A stretch of 64,000 nt of DNA from Spiractinospora alimapuensis (lineage in GTDB: Bacteria; Actinomycetota; Actinomycetes; Streptosporangiales; Streptosporangiaceae). The stretch covers positions 1,612,001 through 1,676,000 of the forward strand of contig NZ_CP072467.1 in the NCBI RefSeq assembly GCF_018437505.1. The letters are read 5' to 3'. The notes beneath the pieces were generated by a model. That model ran no database searches and was not told the DNA's origin. It worked only from the letters and a program-made list of their open reading frames with translations. Positions within the stretch are counted from its first letter, which is position 1. Each line of letters begins with the position of its first letter. A program made the position numbers and the translations under genes. This document shows, piece by piece, positions 18,097 through 26,646 of this stretch.

Positions 18097-19035
18097 CTAC
18101 CTCCCATCCCGGGTGAAGAAGCGGAAGAGCAGGACGGAAACGAGGACCATGGTGATGGTGAGAACCCACGCCATCGCCGACCCGAGGCCCAGGCGGAAGT
18201 TCACGAAGCCGGTCTCGTAGATGTAGTGGATGAATGTGCGGGAGGCGAAGTTGGGTCCGCCGAAGTCTCCGCCCATCAGATACGCCTGGTCGAAGATGCG
18301 CAGTGACGCGATGACCTGCAGCACCGTCACCAGGCCGGTGGTCCGCTTGAGCTGTGGAATGGTGATGTGGCGGATCTTCCGCCAGGCGCCCGCTCCGTCG
18401 ATGCCCGCCGCTTCGTAGGTCTCGCGGGGGATCCCCTGGAGCGCGGCGAGATAGAGCACGAAGTTGAACCCGACGGTCCACCACACGGTGGCGATGACGA
18501 TGGCGATCAGGACCGTGCCCTCATTGCCCAACCATTCGACTTCCTGGAGTCCCATCATCTGGAGGTACTGGTTGATGAGCCCGAAGCCGGGTTGGTACAG
18601 CCAGGTCCAGATCATGGTCATGACCGCGACCGGCAGCACGAACGGCGCGAAGAAGGCCATCCGCAGGAACCAGCCGAGACGCCGGGCGTGGTCGGTGAGG
18701 ATCGCGAGAGCCGCCCCCAGGGCCACGAGAGGGGGCACGCTGAGCAGGGTGAACAGCAGCGTGATCCAGAGGGACCGCCACATGTATGGATCGCCCAGGG
18801 CCTCGACCCAGTTCTCGATCCCCACCCACGACACCGGCCCACCGGCGAGGCTCCGGTCGGTGAAGCTGTAGCCGAGCATCGCGAGGGACGGCCAGATCAA
18901 GAACAGGACGTAGAAGGCGACGAAGGGCAGGATGAACCACGGTCCCGCCCAGCGTCCGGACTCCCGAACGTCTCCGGCTGACGCGCGCCCACGGTGTTTG
19001 TTCGACCTGTTGGAAAGTTTGGAAAGTGTGGTCAT
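18097..19035 (-). CDS. Carbohydrate ABC transporter permease (CUT1, MalF type)
   Basis: Permease of 312 residues with six hydrophobic segments. The EAA loop (YEAAGIDGAGAWRKIRHITIPQL) identifies the MalF-like partner. AGGAGGT precedes two adjacent candidate starts, GTG 19038 and ATG 19035; the ATG is used here. The stop is two bases before the GTG of the MalG-type gene. Upstream, 14 bp separate it from the binding-protein gene, so the three form one transcript. Confidence 0.9.
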   Translation of the reverse strand: MTTLSKLSNRSNKHRGRASAGDVRESGRWAGPWFILPFVAFYVLFLIWPSLAMLGYSFTDRSLAGGPVSWVGIENWVEALGDPYMWRSLWITLLFTLLSVPPLVALGAALAILTDHARRLGWFLRMAFFAPFVLPVAVMTMIWTWLYQPGFGLINQYLQMMGLQEVEWLGNEGTVLIAIVIATVWWTVGFNFVLYLAALQGIPRETYEAAGIDGAGAWRKIRHITIPQLKRTTGLVTVLQVIASLRIFDQAYLMGGDFGGPNFASRTFIHYIYETGFVNFRLGLGSAMAWVLTITMVLVSVLLFRFFTRDGR

Positions 19036-19049
19036 CACGGCGCACCTCC

Positions 19050-20378
19050 TCAGACCGGGGATGGAGTCGTGACGAGTGTGCGCAGGCTGGCCTTGAACTG
19101 TTCCAGGGCCTGTTCGGGATTCGAACTCCCCGTGTGCAGCCCGTTGAGCGCGGCCGCCGCCTCCGACTGCAGGCGGCTCGACGAACCGCTGAACCACACG
19201 TCCGGCTCGAACTCCGCGTTCTCCGCGGCGCCGGCATAGTGGACGTGGGGCTCCAGCGCCTGGTACTCGTCGCTCTCGACCACCGGCTGGTACGCGGGAA
19301 TGTGTCCGCCGCCCTCGCTCCAGATGAGGCTGTTCCTCAGCATCCAGGCCATGTACGCGAGTGACGCACGTGTCCTCTCCGGGTCACGGTCGTCCTGATG
19401 GGGCAGCACGAAACAGTGTGCGTCGGCACGGGTACGGCGGTTACCGAACAGGTCCGGCGCCTCGCCCGCGGAGTACGGAAGACCGGAGTCCTCGAAGCTG
19501 GGGATCTCCCAGTTGCCTTGGAAGAGGAGCCCGGCCTGTCCGTTGTCGAGGACCGCGGTCGCGCCGGGATTGTTGGTGAATCGAGGAGTCAAACCCTCTT
19601 CGGTGAGTTGATGGATCACCGCGAAGGCGTTGAGGGCGGCCTCGTCGTCGATCTGGAAATCATCCTCGAAGAACGTGAGCTCGGCGTCCTGCTGGCGGTA
19701 CATCGTCCAGAAGAACGGCCAGGAGTACGTGGTGTCCAGAGACAGGGCGAGGTCCCCGGTGACTTCCTGAACCGCACGACACATGTCGAGGTACTCCTCC
19801 ACACCGTGGGTCTCGACCAACCGGCCGTCGGAGTCGAGCAGACCCGCCTCCTCACAGATCTCCGGGTTGAAGTAGTGAATGTGGGGGTGGGTGTCGAACG
19901 CGAGTCCGTAGAGTTCGCCGTCGTGGAATCCCTGATTCCAGACATGCGGCAGGAGGACGTTCTCGTCGATCCCGAAATCGGCGAGGGTGTCCGTGTCGAT
20001 GGGGTCCAGGAGCCGTCCCGGGGCCATGCTCGCCAGTCGGGACATGTGGAGAACGGCCACGTCGGCCGCGCGGCCACCGGCCGCGCTCATCGCGACCTTG
20101 GTGTAGAAGGGTGGCCCCCACTCGAACGTCACGGCCCGGAAGTCGATGTCCGGATGCTCGTCCTGGTAACGCTGGTGCATCTGGATGATCCGATCCCCGT
20201 CTCCGGCGGAGAACGGATTCCACTGCCGCAACGGGATTCGGTCATCCAACACCGCGTCCGCGGGACCGCATCCGGTGATTCCGAGTGCCGCGCCGGTGAG
20301 GCCGAGGCCGCTGGCCGCGATGAATCCCCGGCGGGGGAGCCATCGCTCCGATCGGTGGGTGTACTTCGCGTCCCTCAT
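19050..20378 (-). CDS. Extracellular sugar-binding lipoprotein of the CUT1 system, Tat-type signal
   Basis: Solute-binding protein of 442 residues. The N-terminus has a twin-arginine motif (Arg16-Arg17 in LPRRGFIAASG), a hydrophobic core and a lipobox ITGC with lipidated Cys37, so it is probably exported folded by Tat and anchored to the membrane. The body matches MalE-like family 1 proteins (DNGQAGLLFQGNWEIP). The ATG is preceded by GAGGAGG at a slightly long spacing. It would deliver an oligosaccharide to the two permeases downstream. Longer upstream frames lack a start signal. Confidence 0.88.
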   Translation of the reverse strand: MRDAKYTHRSERWLPRRGFIAASGLGLTGAALGITGCGPADAVLDDRIPLRQWNPFSAGDGDRIIQMHQRYQDEHPDIDFRAVTFEWGPPFYTKVAMSAAGGRAADVAVLHMSRLASMAPGRLLDPIDTDTLADFGIDENVLLPHVWNQGFHDGELYGLAFDTHPHIHYFNPEICEEAGLLDSDGRLVETHGVEEYLDMCRAVQEVTGDLALSLDTTYSWPFFWTMYRQQDAELTFFEDDFQIDDEAALNAFAVIHQLTEEGLTPRFTNNPGATAVLDNGQAGLLFQGNWEIPSFEDSGLPYSAGEAPDLFGNRRTRADAHCFVLPHQDDRDPERTRASLAYMAWMLRNSLIWSEGGGHIPAYQPVVESDEYQALEPHVHYAGAAENAEFEPDVWFSGSSSRLQSEAAAALNGLHTGSSNPEQALEQFKASLRTLVTTPSPV

Positions 20379-20494
20379 GCGAACGCGCCTCCTCTGAGTC
20401 GGTGGTGCGCCTGGGAGTAACTGTCGGGACGGACGGACCGGGCCGCTCCCGTCCTGGAGATGTCGGTGGTGGCGTCGCCGCGACAGCGCGAACT

Positions 20495-20522
20495 CCACCA
20501 CTGGCTCGGTCGGATGTGGTGG
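20495..20522 (-). terminator. Hairpin between the CUT2 and CUT1 transporter genes
   Basis: CCACCAC (20495-20501) and GTGGTGG (20516-20522) form a perfect 7-bp stem with a 14-nt loop. It starts about 20 bp past the stop of the CUT2 permease gene on the minus strand, in the 163-bp gap before the CUT1 binding-protein gene. There is no T-run. It may weaken read-through or protect the upstream mRNA end. No second copy of the arabinose operator is seen in this gap. Confidence 0.3.
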
Positions 20523-20541
20523 GGATGGAGGGGTGCGGGTC

Positions 20542-21867
20542 CTACGGCGGGGACTCACGCACCCTTCCCACGGCGGAGCCGCCCGCCGCCAACGCCGTTG
20601 ACTCGGCGGGCTCGGGAGGCCGGTCCGCGGTCGACTCGGCGTGGACGCGGCGGGGGGCCACGCGGGTCTTGTTGTAGATGTCGAAGGCCACGGCCGCGAG
20701 CAGGACGAGTCCCTTGATGAGCTGTTGCCAGTCGACCCCGAGACCGATGATGGACATGCCGTTGTTCATGACGCCCATGACCAGGGCACCGATGACGGCT
20801 CCGACCACCGTGCCGACGCCCCCGTACGCTGAGGCGCCGCCGATGAAGGCGGCCGCGATCGCCTCCAGCTCGAACATGGTGCCCGCGCGGGGGGTCGCCG
20901 CGTTGAGTCGCGCGACGAACACCAGACCCGCCAGCGCCGAGAGCGCTCCCATGTTGACGAAGACCCAGAATGTGGTGGCCTGGGTTCGCACGCCGGAGAG
21001 CATCGCGGCCTTCTCGTTCCCGCCCACCGCGTAGATTCTCCGGCCGACCGTCATGTTGCCCATGACGAACGCGTAGCCGACGATCAGCACGAGGAGGAGG
21101 ACTCCCACGATGGGGATGCCCCGGTGAATCGCCAGCATGTAGCAGAACGCGGTGATGGCGCCGACGGTCATGATGACCCGGGCGAGGAACACCGACCGGG
21201 CGCCGACGCGGAGGCCGTGGCGCGCGAGCCGGTCACGGTTGCGCACCGCGCTCCACACCAGGGCCACGGACGCGAGGAGCCCGAGTGCGAGGGTGAGTGT
21301 GTGCGCCTCGACGAAGGTGATGCCGACTCCGTCGCCGAACCGCACACGCGGGAGCGTCACCGCGACGTTCTCCATCGCGGGAAGGTAGCCGGATCCGAGC
21401 GCGCGCAGCCCCGGGGGGAGTTGACTGATCGACTCTCCGCCCAGCGTCACCATCGTCGCACCGCGGAATATCAGCATCCCGGCGAGCGTGACGATGAACG
21501 CCGGTATGCGCACGTAGGCGACCCAGAACCCGTGCCACGCCCCGATCAGCGCCCCGACCGTGATGGCGAGCACCACCACGAGTGGCACCGGAAGGTCCCA
21601 CGCGGTGAGCATGACCGCGGACAGGGCGCCCACGAACGCCACCACCGAGCCTACGGAGAGGTCGATGTGCCCGGTGATGATCACCAGCATCATCCCGATC
21701 GCCAGGATCAGGATGTAGCTGTTCTGCAGGATGAGGTTCGTGACGTTCTGGGGCTGCAGAAGCAGACCACCGGTCAGGATCTGGAACAGAACGACGATCA
21801 GGGCGAGAGCGATCACCATTCCGTACTGACGCGCGTTGTTGCGGACCAGGTCGAGGAGGGTGGCCAT
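20542..21867 (-). CDS. Sugar ABC transporter permease (CUT2, XylH/MmsB type)
   Basis: Membrane permease of 441 residues with about ten hydrophobic segments. It has the CUT2 signatures GHIDLSVGSVVAFVGA, VTLAGMLIFRGATMV, NEKAAMLSG and GGASAYGGVGTVVGAV. The length fits XylH-like permeases with an extended loop. The ATG overlaps the ATPase stop by one base. Together with the ATPase and the ChvE-like lipoprotein it should import monosaccharides, here most likely L-arabinose. The C-terminus ends in a Pro/Glu/Ala-rich tail with no obvious function. Confidence 0.93.
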   Translation of the reverse strand: MATLLDLVRNNARQYGMVIALALIVVLFQILTGGLLLQPQNVTNLILQNSYILILAIGMMLVIITGHIDLSVGSVVAFVGALSAVMLTAWDLPVPLVVVLAITVGALIGAWHGFWVAYVRIPAFIVTLAGMLIFRGATMVTLGGESISQLPPGLRALGSGYLPAMENVAVTLPRVRFGDGVGITFVEAHTLTLALGLLASVALVWSAVRNRDRLARHGLRVGARSVFLARVIMTVGAITAFCYMLAIHRGIPIVGVLLLVLIVGYAFVMGNMTVGRRIYAVGGNEKAAMLSGVRTQATTFWVFVNMGALSALAGLVFVARLNAATPRAGTMFELEAIAAAFIGGASAYGGVGTVVGAVIGALVMGVMNNGMSIIGLGVDWQQLIKGLVLLAAVAFDIYNKTRVAPRRVHAESTADRPPEPAESTALAAGGSAVGRVRESPP

Positions 21868-23408
21868 CAGTCGGCCCCCCGGGGGTCGGTGCTCGTCATG
21901 AGTCGCATCAGGGTCTCTTGGTTCGCTTCGGGGCCACTCAGCTCGCCGGTGATGCGACCTTCACACATCGTGTAGACGCGGTCGGCCATACCGATGAGTT
22001 CGGGCAGTTCCGAGGAGATGAGAAGCACGGCGCGGCCGTCGTCGGCCAGCGAGTGGATGATCTGATAGATCTCGTACTTGGCCCCGACGTCGATCCCGCG
22101 GGTGGGCTCGTCGAGGATGAGGACGTCGGGTTCGGTGAACAGCCACTTGCCCAGCACGACCTTCTGCTGGTTCCCACCGCTCAACGTGTCCATGTTCTGG
22201 TGGATGTCGCGGCTGCGGACGCCCATTCGGGTGCGAATCCGTTCCGCGTGCACGACCTGCGATCCGGGGTCCACCACACCGTGTTCGCTGACGCGCTCCA
22301 GCGCCGCCAGGGTGACGTTGGTCCTGATGTCGTTGTCGAGAATGAGGCCGAGCTGTTTCCGATCCTCCGGCACGTAGGCGATCCCCGCGTCGATCGCGTC
22401 ACCGACGGAGCGCAGCGCGACCTCCTGCCCGTCCCGTCGGACGGTTCCACCGACGTAGCGGCCGTAGGACCGCCCGAACAGGCTCATGGCGAACTCGGTA
22501 CGACCGGCCCCCATCAGCCCGGCGATGCCGACGATCTCCCCACCGCGAACGGTGAGGCTGACGTCGTCGAGTACGCGCCGATCGGGTTGGGTGGGGTGGT
22601 CCACGGTCCACCCCGACACCTCCAGGCGCACGTCGGAGATGTGTGGGGTGTGGACGGGGAACCGTTGGTCGAGGTCCCGTCCCACCATTCCGCGGATGAC
22701 GCGTTCCTCGGTCGCGTTCGCGTCGACGGCCAGGGTCTCCACCGTGCTGCCGTCGCGGATCACGGTGATGGTGTCGGCGACCCGGGTGATCTCGTCCAGT
22801 TTGTGCGAGATCATGATGCTGGTGATGCCGTGGCGCCGTAGTTCACCCAGCAGCCGCAGCAACGTGTCGGAGTCGGTCTCGTTCAGGGCAGAGGTCGGTT
22901 CGTCCAGGATCAGGATCCGCACGTCCTTGGCGAGCGCCTTCGCGATCTCCACGAGCTGTTGTTGGCCGACTCCCAGCGTGGCGACCTGGACATTGGGATC
23001 GAGTGGGAGCCCCACGCGATCCAGCAGCTCCCTGGCGCTCCCCACGGTTCGCCCCCAGTCCACGATCCCTCGGCTCGCGCGCTCGTTGCCGAGGAAGATG
23101 TTCTCCGCGATGGACAACTGGGGGACGAGGGCCAACTCCTGGTGAATGATGACGATTCCCGCACGTTCCGAGTCCCGAACCCCGCGGAACCGACGCACCG
23201 TGCCGTCGACTTCGATGTCCCCGCCGTAGGTGCCGTGGGGATGAACGCCGCTCAGCACCTTCACGAGGGTGGACTTGCCCGCTCCGTTCTCGCCCACCAG
23301 GGCGTGGACGTCTCCGCGACGTACCGCCAGGTCGACGTGCTCCAAGGCCGTCACGCCGGGGAAACGCTTGCTGATTCCTCGCATGCGCAGGATGGTGTCG
23401 CTCGTCAC
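21867..23408 (-). CDS. Sugar ABC transporter ATP-binding protein with two ABC domains (CUT2)
   Basis: Double ATPase of 513 residues. The first domain has a complete Walker A (GENGAGKST), a signature-like [15 protein letters not shown] and Walker B ([12 protein letters not shown]). The second domain has a degenerate Walker A (GLMGAGRTE) but a good [15 protein letters not shown], as normal for RbsA/XylG/MmsA proteins. It energises the permease that overlaps its 3' end. It lies 28 bp downstream of the binding-protein gene. Confidence 0.95.
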   Translation of the reverse strand: MTSDTILRMRGISKRFPGVTALEHVDLAVRRGDVHALVGENGAGKSTLVKVLSGVHPHGTYGGDIEVDGTVRRFRGVRDSERAGIVIIHQELALVPQLSIAENIFLGNERASRGIVDWGRTVGSARELLDRVGLPLDPNVQVATLGVGQQQLVEIAKALAKDVRILILDEPTSALNETDSDTLLRLLGELRRHGITSIMISHKLDEITRVADTITVIRDGSTVETLAVDANATEERVIRGMVGRDLDQRFPVHTPHISDVRLEVSGWTVDHPTQPDRRVLDDVSLTVRGGEIVGIAGLMGAGRTEFAMSLFGRSYGRYVGGTVRRDGQEVALRSVGDAIDAGIAYVPEDRKQLGLILDNDIRTNVTLAALERVSEHGVVDPGSQVVHAERIRTRMGVRSRDIHQNMDTLSGGNQQKVVLGKWLFTEPDVLILDEPTRGIDVGAKYEIYQIIHSLADDGRAVLLISSELPELIGMADRVYTMCEGRITGELSGPEANQETLMRLMTSTDPRGAD

Positions 23409-23436
23409 GCCGTTCGCCTCCTTCCGGCGCGGGCCG

Positions 23437-24510
23437 CTAGGACAGGTCGTCCTCGCTGTAGTAACCGGACTCGATGAGCACCTCGTCGTAGTTGTCGATG
23501 TCCACCGACACCGGTTCCAGCAGGAAGGAGGGCACGACCTTGACGTCGTTGTCGTAGCTCTCGGTGTCGTTGACCTCTGGTTCCTCGCCCTCCAGCACCG
23601 AGACCGTCATGTCCACGGCGACGTCGGCGAGTTCACGGGTGTCCTTGAACACGGTCTGTGACTGCTCGCCGTCGACGATGGAGCGAACCGAGGCGGCCTC
23701 GGCGTCCTGTCCGGTGATCACCGGCATCCCGTCGCTGTCGTAACCCGCCCCTTGCAGCGAGGAGATGACGCCGATACTGATCCCGTCATAGGGGGAGAGC
23801 ACCGCGTCGACTTCCTCATCGGCGTAGTAGCTGCTGAGCAGGTCGTCCATCCGTGACTGTGCCTGTTCGCCGTCCCAACGCAGTGTCGAGATCTGCTCCA
23901 TCGTCGTCTGGTCACTCCGCACGACGAGGGTGCCGTCGTCGATGTAGGGCTCCAGGACCGACATCGCGCCGTCGTAGAAGAAATAGGCGTTGTTGTCGTC
24001 CGGTGAGCCACCGAAGAGTTCGATGTTGTGCGGACCGTCGTCGTCCGCGAGGGACAGGGCCTCTTCGATGTAGGTGCCCTGCAACACTCCCACCTCGAAG
24101 TTGTCGAACGTCGCGTAGTAGTCGACGTGTTCGCTGCCCATGATCAGCCGGTCGTAGGAGACGACGGGGATCCCGGCGTCCGCCGCCTGCTGGAGTACAT
24201 CGGTCAGTGCCTCGCCGTCGATCGCGGCGATGACCAGCGCGTCGGCCCCGCGCGTGATCATGTTCTCGATCTGAGAGATCTGGTCCTCGATCACGTCCTC
24301 GGCGTACTGGAGGTCGGTGTCGTACCCGAGTTCCTCGAACTCCTCCGCCATGTTGCCGCCGTCGTGGACCCAGCGTTCGGAGGACTGTGTGGGCATGGCG
24401 AGGCCGACCAGGGCCTCACCGTCACGGGCGGCGTCGCCCACGCCTCCACAGGCGGTCAGGGACAGTGCTGGCACGGCGAACGCGGCGAGGCCACGTGTGG
24501 TCGCTTTCAT
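23437..24510 (-). CDS. Sugar-binding lipoprotein (CUT2, ChvE/XylF type)
   Basis: Periplasmic-binding-protein type 1 fold, 357 residues. The signal peptide ends in the lipobox LTAC (Cys21). The body shows [38 protein letters not shown] and [11 protein letters not shown], all typical of ChvE/XylF proteins for arabinose, xylose or glucose. It lies between araA and the double ATPase in the same direction. The order araB-araD-araA-binding protein-ATPase-permease supports L-arabinose as substrate. The ATG is preceded by GAGGAGT. Confidence 0.93.
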   Translation of the reverse strand: MKATTRGLAAFAVPALSLTACGGVGDAARDGEALVGLAMPTQSSERWVHDGGNMAEEFEELGYDTDLQYAEDVIEDQISQIENMITRGADALVIAAIDGEALTDVLQQAADAGIPVVSYDRLIMGSEHVDYYATFDNFEVGVLQGTYIEEALSLADDDGPHNIELFGGSPDDNNAYFFYDGAMSVLEPYIDDGTLVVRSDQTTMEQISTLRWDGEQAQSRMDDLLSSYYADEEVDAVLSPYDGISIGVISSLQGAGYDSDGMPVITGQDAEAASVRSIVDGEQSQTVFKDTRELADVAVDMTVSVLEGEEPEVNDTESYDNDVKVVPSFLLEPVSVDIDNYDEVLIESGYYSEDDLS

Positions 24511-24547
24511 GGAAGCTCACTCCTCGTGCGGTGGGGGGATCGGGTCG

Positions 24548-25951
24548 TCAGACCCGGACGAACTCGATGCCGGCGAGTTCGCAGAACACTCTCCAGTCCT
24601 CGGCGGTGCGGCCGAGGGTCATGGCCATGTGGTGGGTGCCGCCGGCGCGCAGCCAGGCGTCCATGCAGCGGCGGATACCGGAGTCGGGCGCGAACTGTCC
24701 GTAGGGCATCTCCAGCGCGGGGAGGGTGGGAGAGTCCAGTACCTCGCCCTCGGCGACGACCAGGCGGAACCGTTCGCCGTCGAGCGCGACGAGTGAGGCG
24801 AGTGTCGCCTTCCCCGGCCGGTAACGGAACATCACGGTGGGAGGGTCATCGAGTCCGCCGATGCCCAACGGGCGGGAGATGAGGCGTACCGGCTCGTCCT
24901 CCCGCGCGAAACGCCAGTTCCCTTCCCCCATGTGACTCATGAGGATGGAGTCCGTGGGGAAGTCCATCGCGTACATCTCGGTGAAGTGACCGAGACCGGT
25001 GAGCGAGTGCGCGGCGCTGACGAGTGACGCGGCCAGCACGTCTCCCTCTCCGGCGAAACCGTAACCGTCGGCCATCAGACTGGACGCCGCGGCCATCGGT
25101 AGTCGGGCGAACCGACCGTCCTCCCCGATCGCGTCGAAGTGCGTGGAGTAGGCACGACAACCGTGGTCGCGCAACAGACGATCGATACCGAGCTGCATCC
25201 GGGCGTGGTCGTCCCGCTGTTCGTCGGTCAGTTGGGGGTCGACGTCGAACTGGGTGTCCTCCCTCGCGCGCAGCGCGGCGACCTCGTCCGGGGACGTGGC
25301 GCGCATTGCGCGGTACAGGTTCCCCGGCGCGATCACGTGCGCCTCGGGCCCGAGTTTTCGCAGTAGCGCGGTCTCGTCGAAGCGGGCGTCGCCCATGCCG
25401 TTCATGGGATAACCGAACACGCCGACCCGCAACCGTTTCCAGGCGGTCACCGCGTGGGCCGCCCGTGCCCAACGTCCGACGCGATCCCGGAAGGTCCCCG
25501 AGGGCCACTCGTCGGTGATGACGTCGAAGCGCACGCCGCCTCGCACCATGGCGTTGGCGGTGTCCTGGGCGCCGTGGATTCCCTGGTTGTAGGTCATGTC
25601 AGCCATGTCCCACCGGGGACTCACCGTGGGCTCCGGCTGGATGTTCGCCAATGCGATGGGCAGCCGGGCGGTGGTGAGCGCCCGCGTGACGCGCAGGCTC
25701 GGTCCGTAGGTGAGCATGACGACGAGGACACCGTCCAGGTCCTCGTTCTCGAACCGCCGCACGACCCGTTCGGCGTCCGCCCTACCACGAACCGGATCCC
25801 CGACGTGGACATCGGCGACCGGCGCGAGATCCTCGGCGACGCGGCGAGCGTAGTGCGCCTGGCGTTCGGTGATGCCGGGAATCATGTCGTCGTACAGCTC
25901 CTGCATCACCCCGATCAGGCCGATCCGGGGCTTGGTGTGGTGCGCTGTCAC
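24548..25951 (-). CDS. araA: L-arabinose isomerase-family protein (non-classical type)
   Basis: Protein of 467 residues of the L-fucose/L-arabinose isomerase superfamily. It would isomerise L-arabinose to L-ribulose. Context is strong: its start overlaps the araD stop (ATGA), and araB lies directly before that. The sequence is unlike the classical 500-residue AraA of E. coli or Bacillus. The block that would hold a metal-binding His reads SHMGEGNWRF rather than HMLEVCP, and the N-terminus lacks the WFVTGSQHLYG motif. It is therefore a divergent isomerase of the type common in actinobacteria. Function is inferred mainly from the operon. Confidence 0.82.
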   Translation of the reverse strand: MTAHHTKPRIGLIGVMQELYDDMIPGITERQAHYARRVAEDLAPVADVHVGDPVRGRADAERVVRRFENEDLDGVLVVMLTYGPSLRVTRALTTARLPIALANIQPEPTVSPRWDMADMTYNQGIHGAQDTANAMVRGGVRFDVITDEWPSGTFRDRVGRWARAAHAVTAWKRLRVGVFGYPMNGMGDARFDETALLRKLGPEAHVIAPGNLYRAMRATSPDEVAALRAREDTQFDVDPQLTDEQRDDHARMQLGIDRLLRDHGCRAYSTHFDAIGEDGRFARLPMAAASSLMADGYGFAGEGDVLAASLVSAAHSLTGLGHFTEMYAMDFPTDSILMSHMGEGNWRFAREDEPVRLISRPLGIGGLDDPPTVMFRYRPGKATLASLVALDGERFRLVVAEGEVLDSPTLPALEMPYGQFAPDSGIRRCMDAWLRAGGTHHMAMTLGRTAEDWRVFCELAGIEFVRV

Positions 25952-26646
25952 GGATTCCTCCCGTTCCCCGCCTGCTGGGGGCGTTGGCCGTAGACGTGTT
26001 GGTACCTCTGGTGGAGGGCGTCGACGTGCTCGTCTTCGAGTGACGTGACGGGGCTGTGCTCCCGCGCGATGTGCACCGTCCGCGCCACGTCCTCACACAT
26101 CACCGCCGCCTTCACCGCGGCCCGCGCGTCCTCGCCGATGGTGAACGGGCCGTGACGGTCCATCAGCACGGCCGGTGACCGGTGGGCGCGCAGTGTGGTG
26201 ACGATTCCTCTGCCGATGTCGTCCCCGCCGATGAGGGCGAACGGGCCCACCGGGATCTCCCCGCCGAACTCGTCGGCCATCGCCGTGATGACGCAGGGAA
26301 TGGGCTCACCGCGAGCCGCCCACGCGGTCGCGTAAGGACTGTGGGTGTGGACGACTCCGCCGACCTCCGGCATCTCGCGGTAGACGTACGCGTGCGCCGC
26401 GGTGTCACTGGAGGGGCGGTGATCGCCGTGGACGGGCTCACCGTGGAGGTCGGTGACGACCATCGACTCCGGGACCAGGTCCGCGTAGGAGACCCCACTG
26501 GGTTTGATGACCATCAGGTCGGCGTCGGGTACGCGAGCCGAGATGTTCCCGCTGGTCCAGGTGACCAGACCCCAGCGGGTGAGCTCGGAGTGCAGGGCGC
26601 AGACCTCGGCGCGGAGTCGGGATACCTCCGGGGGAAGGTCGTTCAT
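25948..26646 (-). CDS. araD: L-ribulose-5-phosphate 4-epimerase
   Basis: Class II aldolase-fold epimerase of 232 residues that links the arabinose pathway to D-xylulose 5-phosphate. The zinc ligands are visible as His100 and His102 (VHTHSPYATAWA) and His165 (DRHGPF). PSSDTAAH (around residue 80) matches the conserved acidic loop. Both ends overlap neighbours by four bases (ATGA): araB upstream and the isomerase downstream. The length equals that of E. coli AraD. Confidence 0.94.
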   Translation of the reverse strand: MNDLPPEVSRLRAEVCALHSELTRWGLVTWTSGNISARVPDADLMVIKPSGVSYADLVPESMVVTDLHGEPVHGDHRPSSDTAAHAYVYREMPEVGGVVHTHSPYATAWAARGEPIPCVITAMADEFGGEIPVGPFALIGGDDIGRGIVTTLRAHRSPAVLMDRHGPFTIGEDARAAVKAAVMCEDVARTVHIAREHSPVTSLEDEHVDALHQRYQHVYGQRPQQAGNGRNP

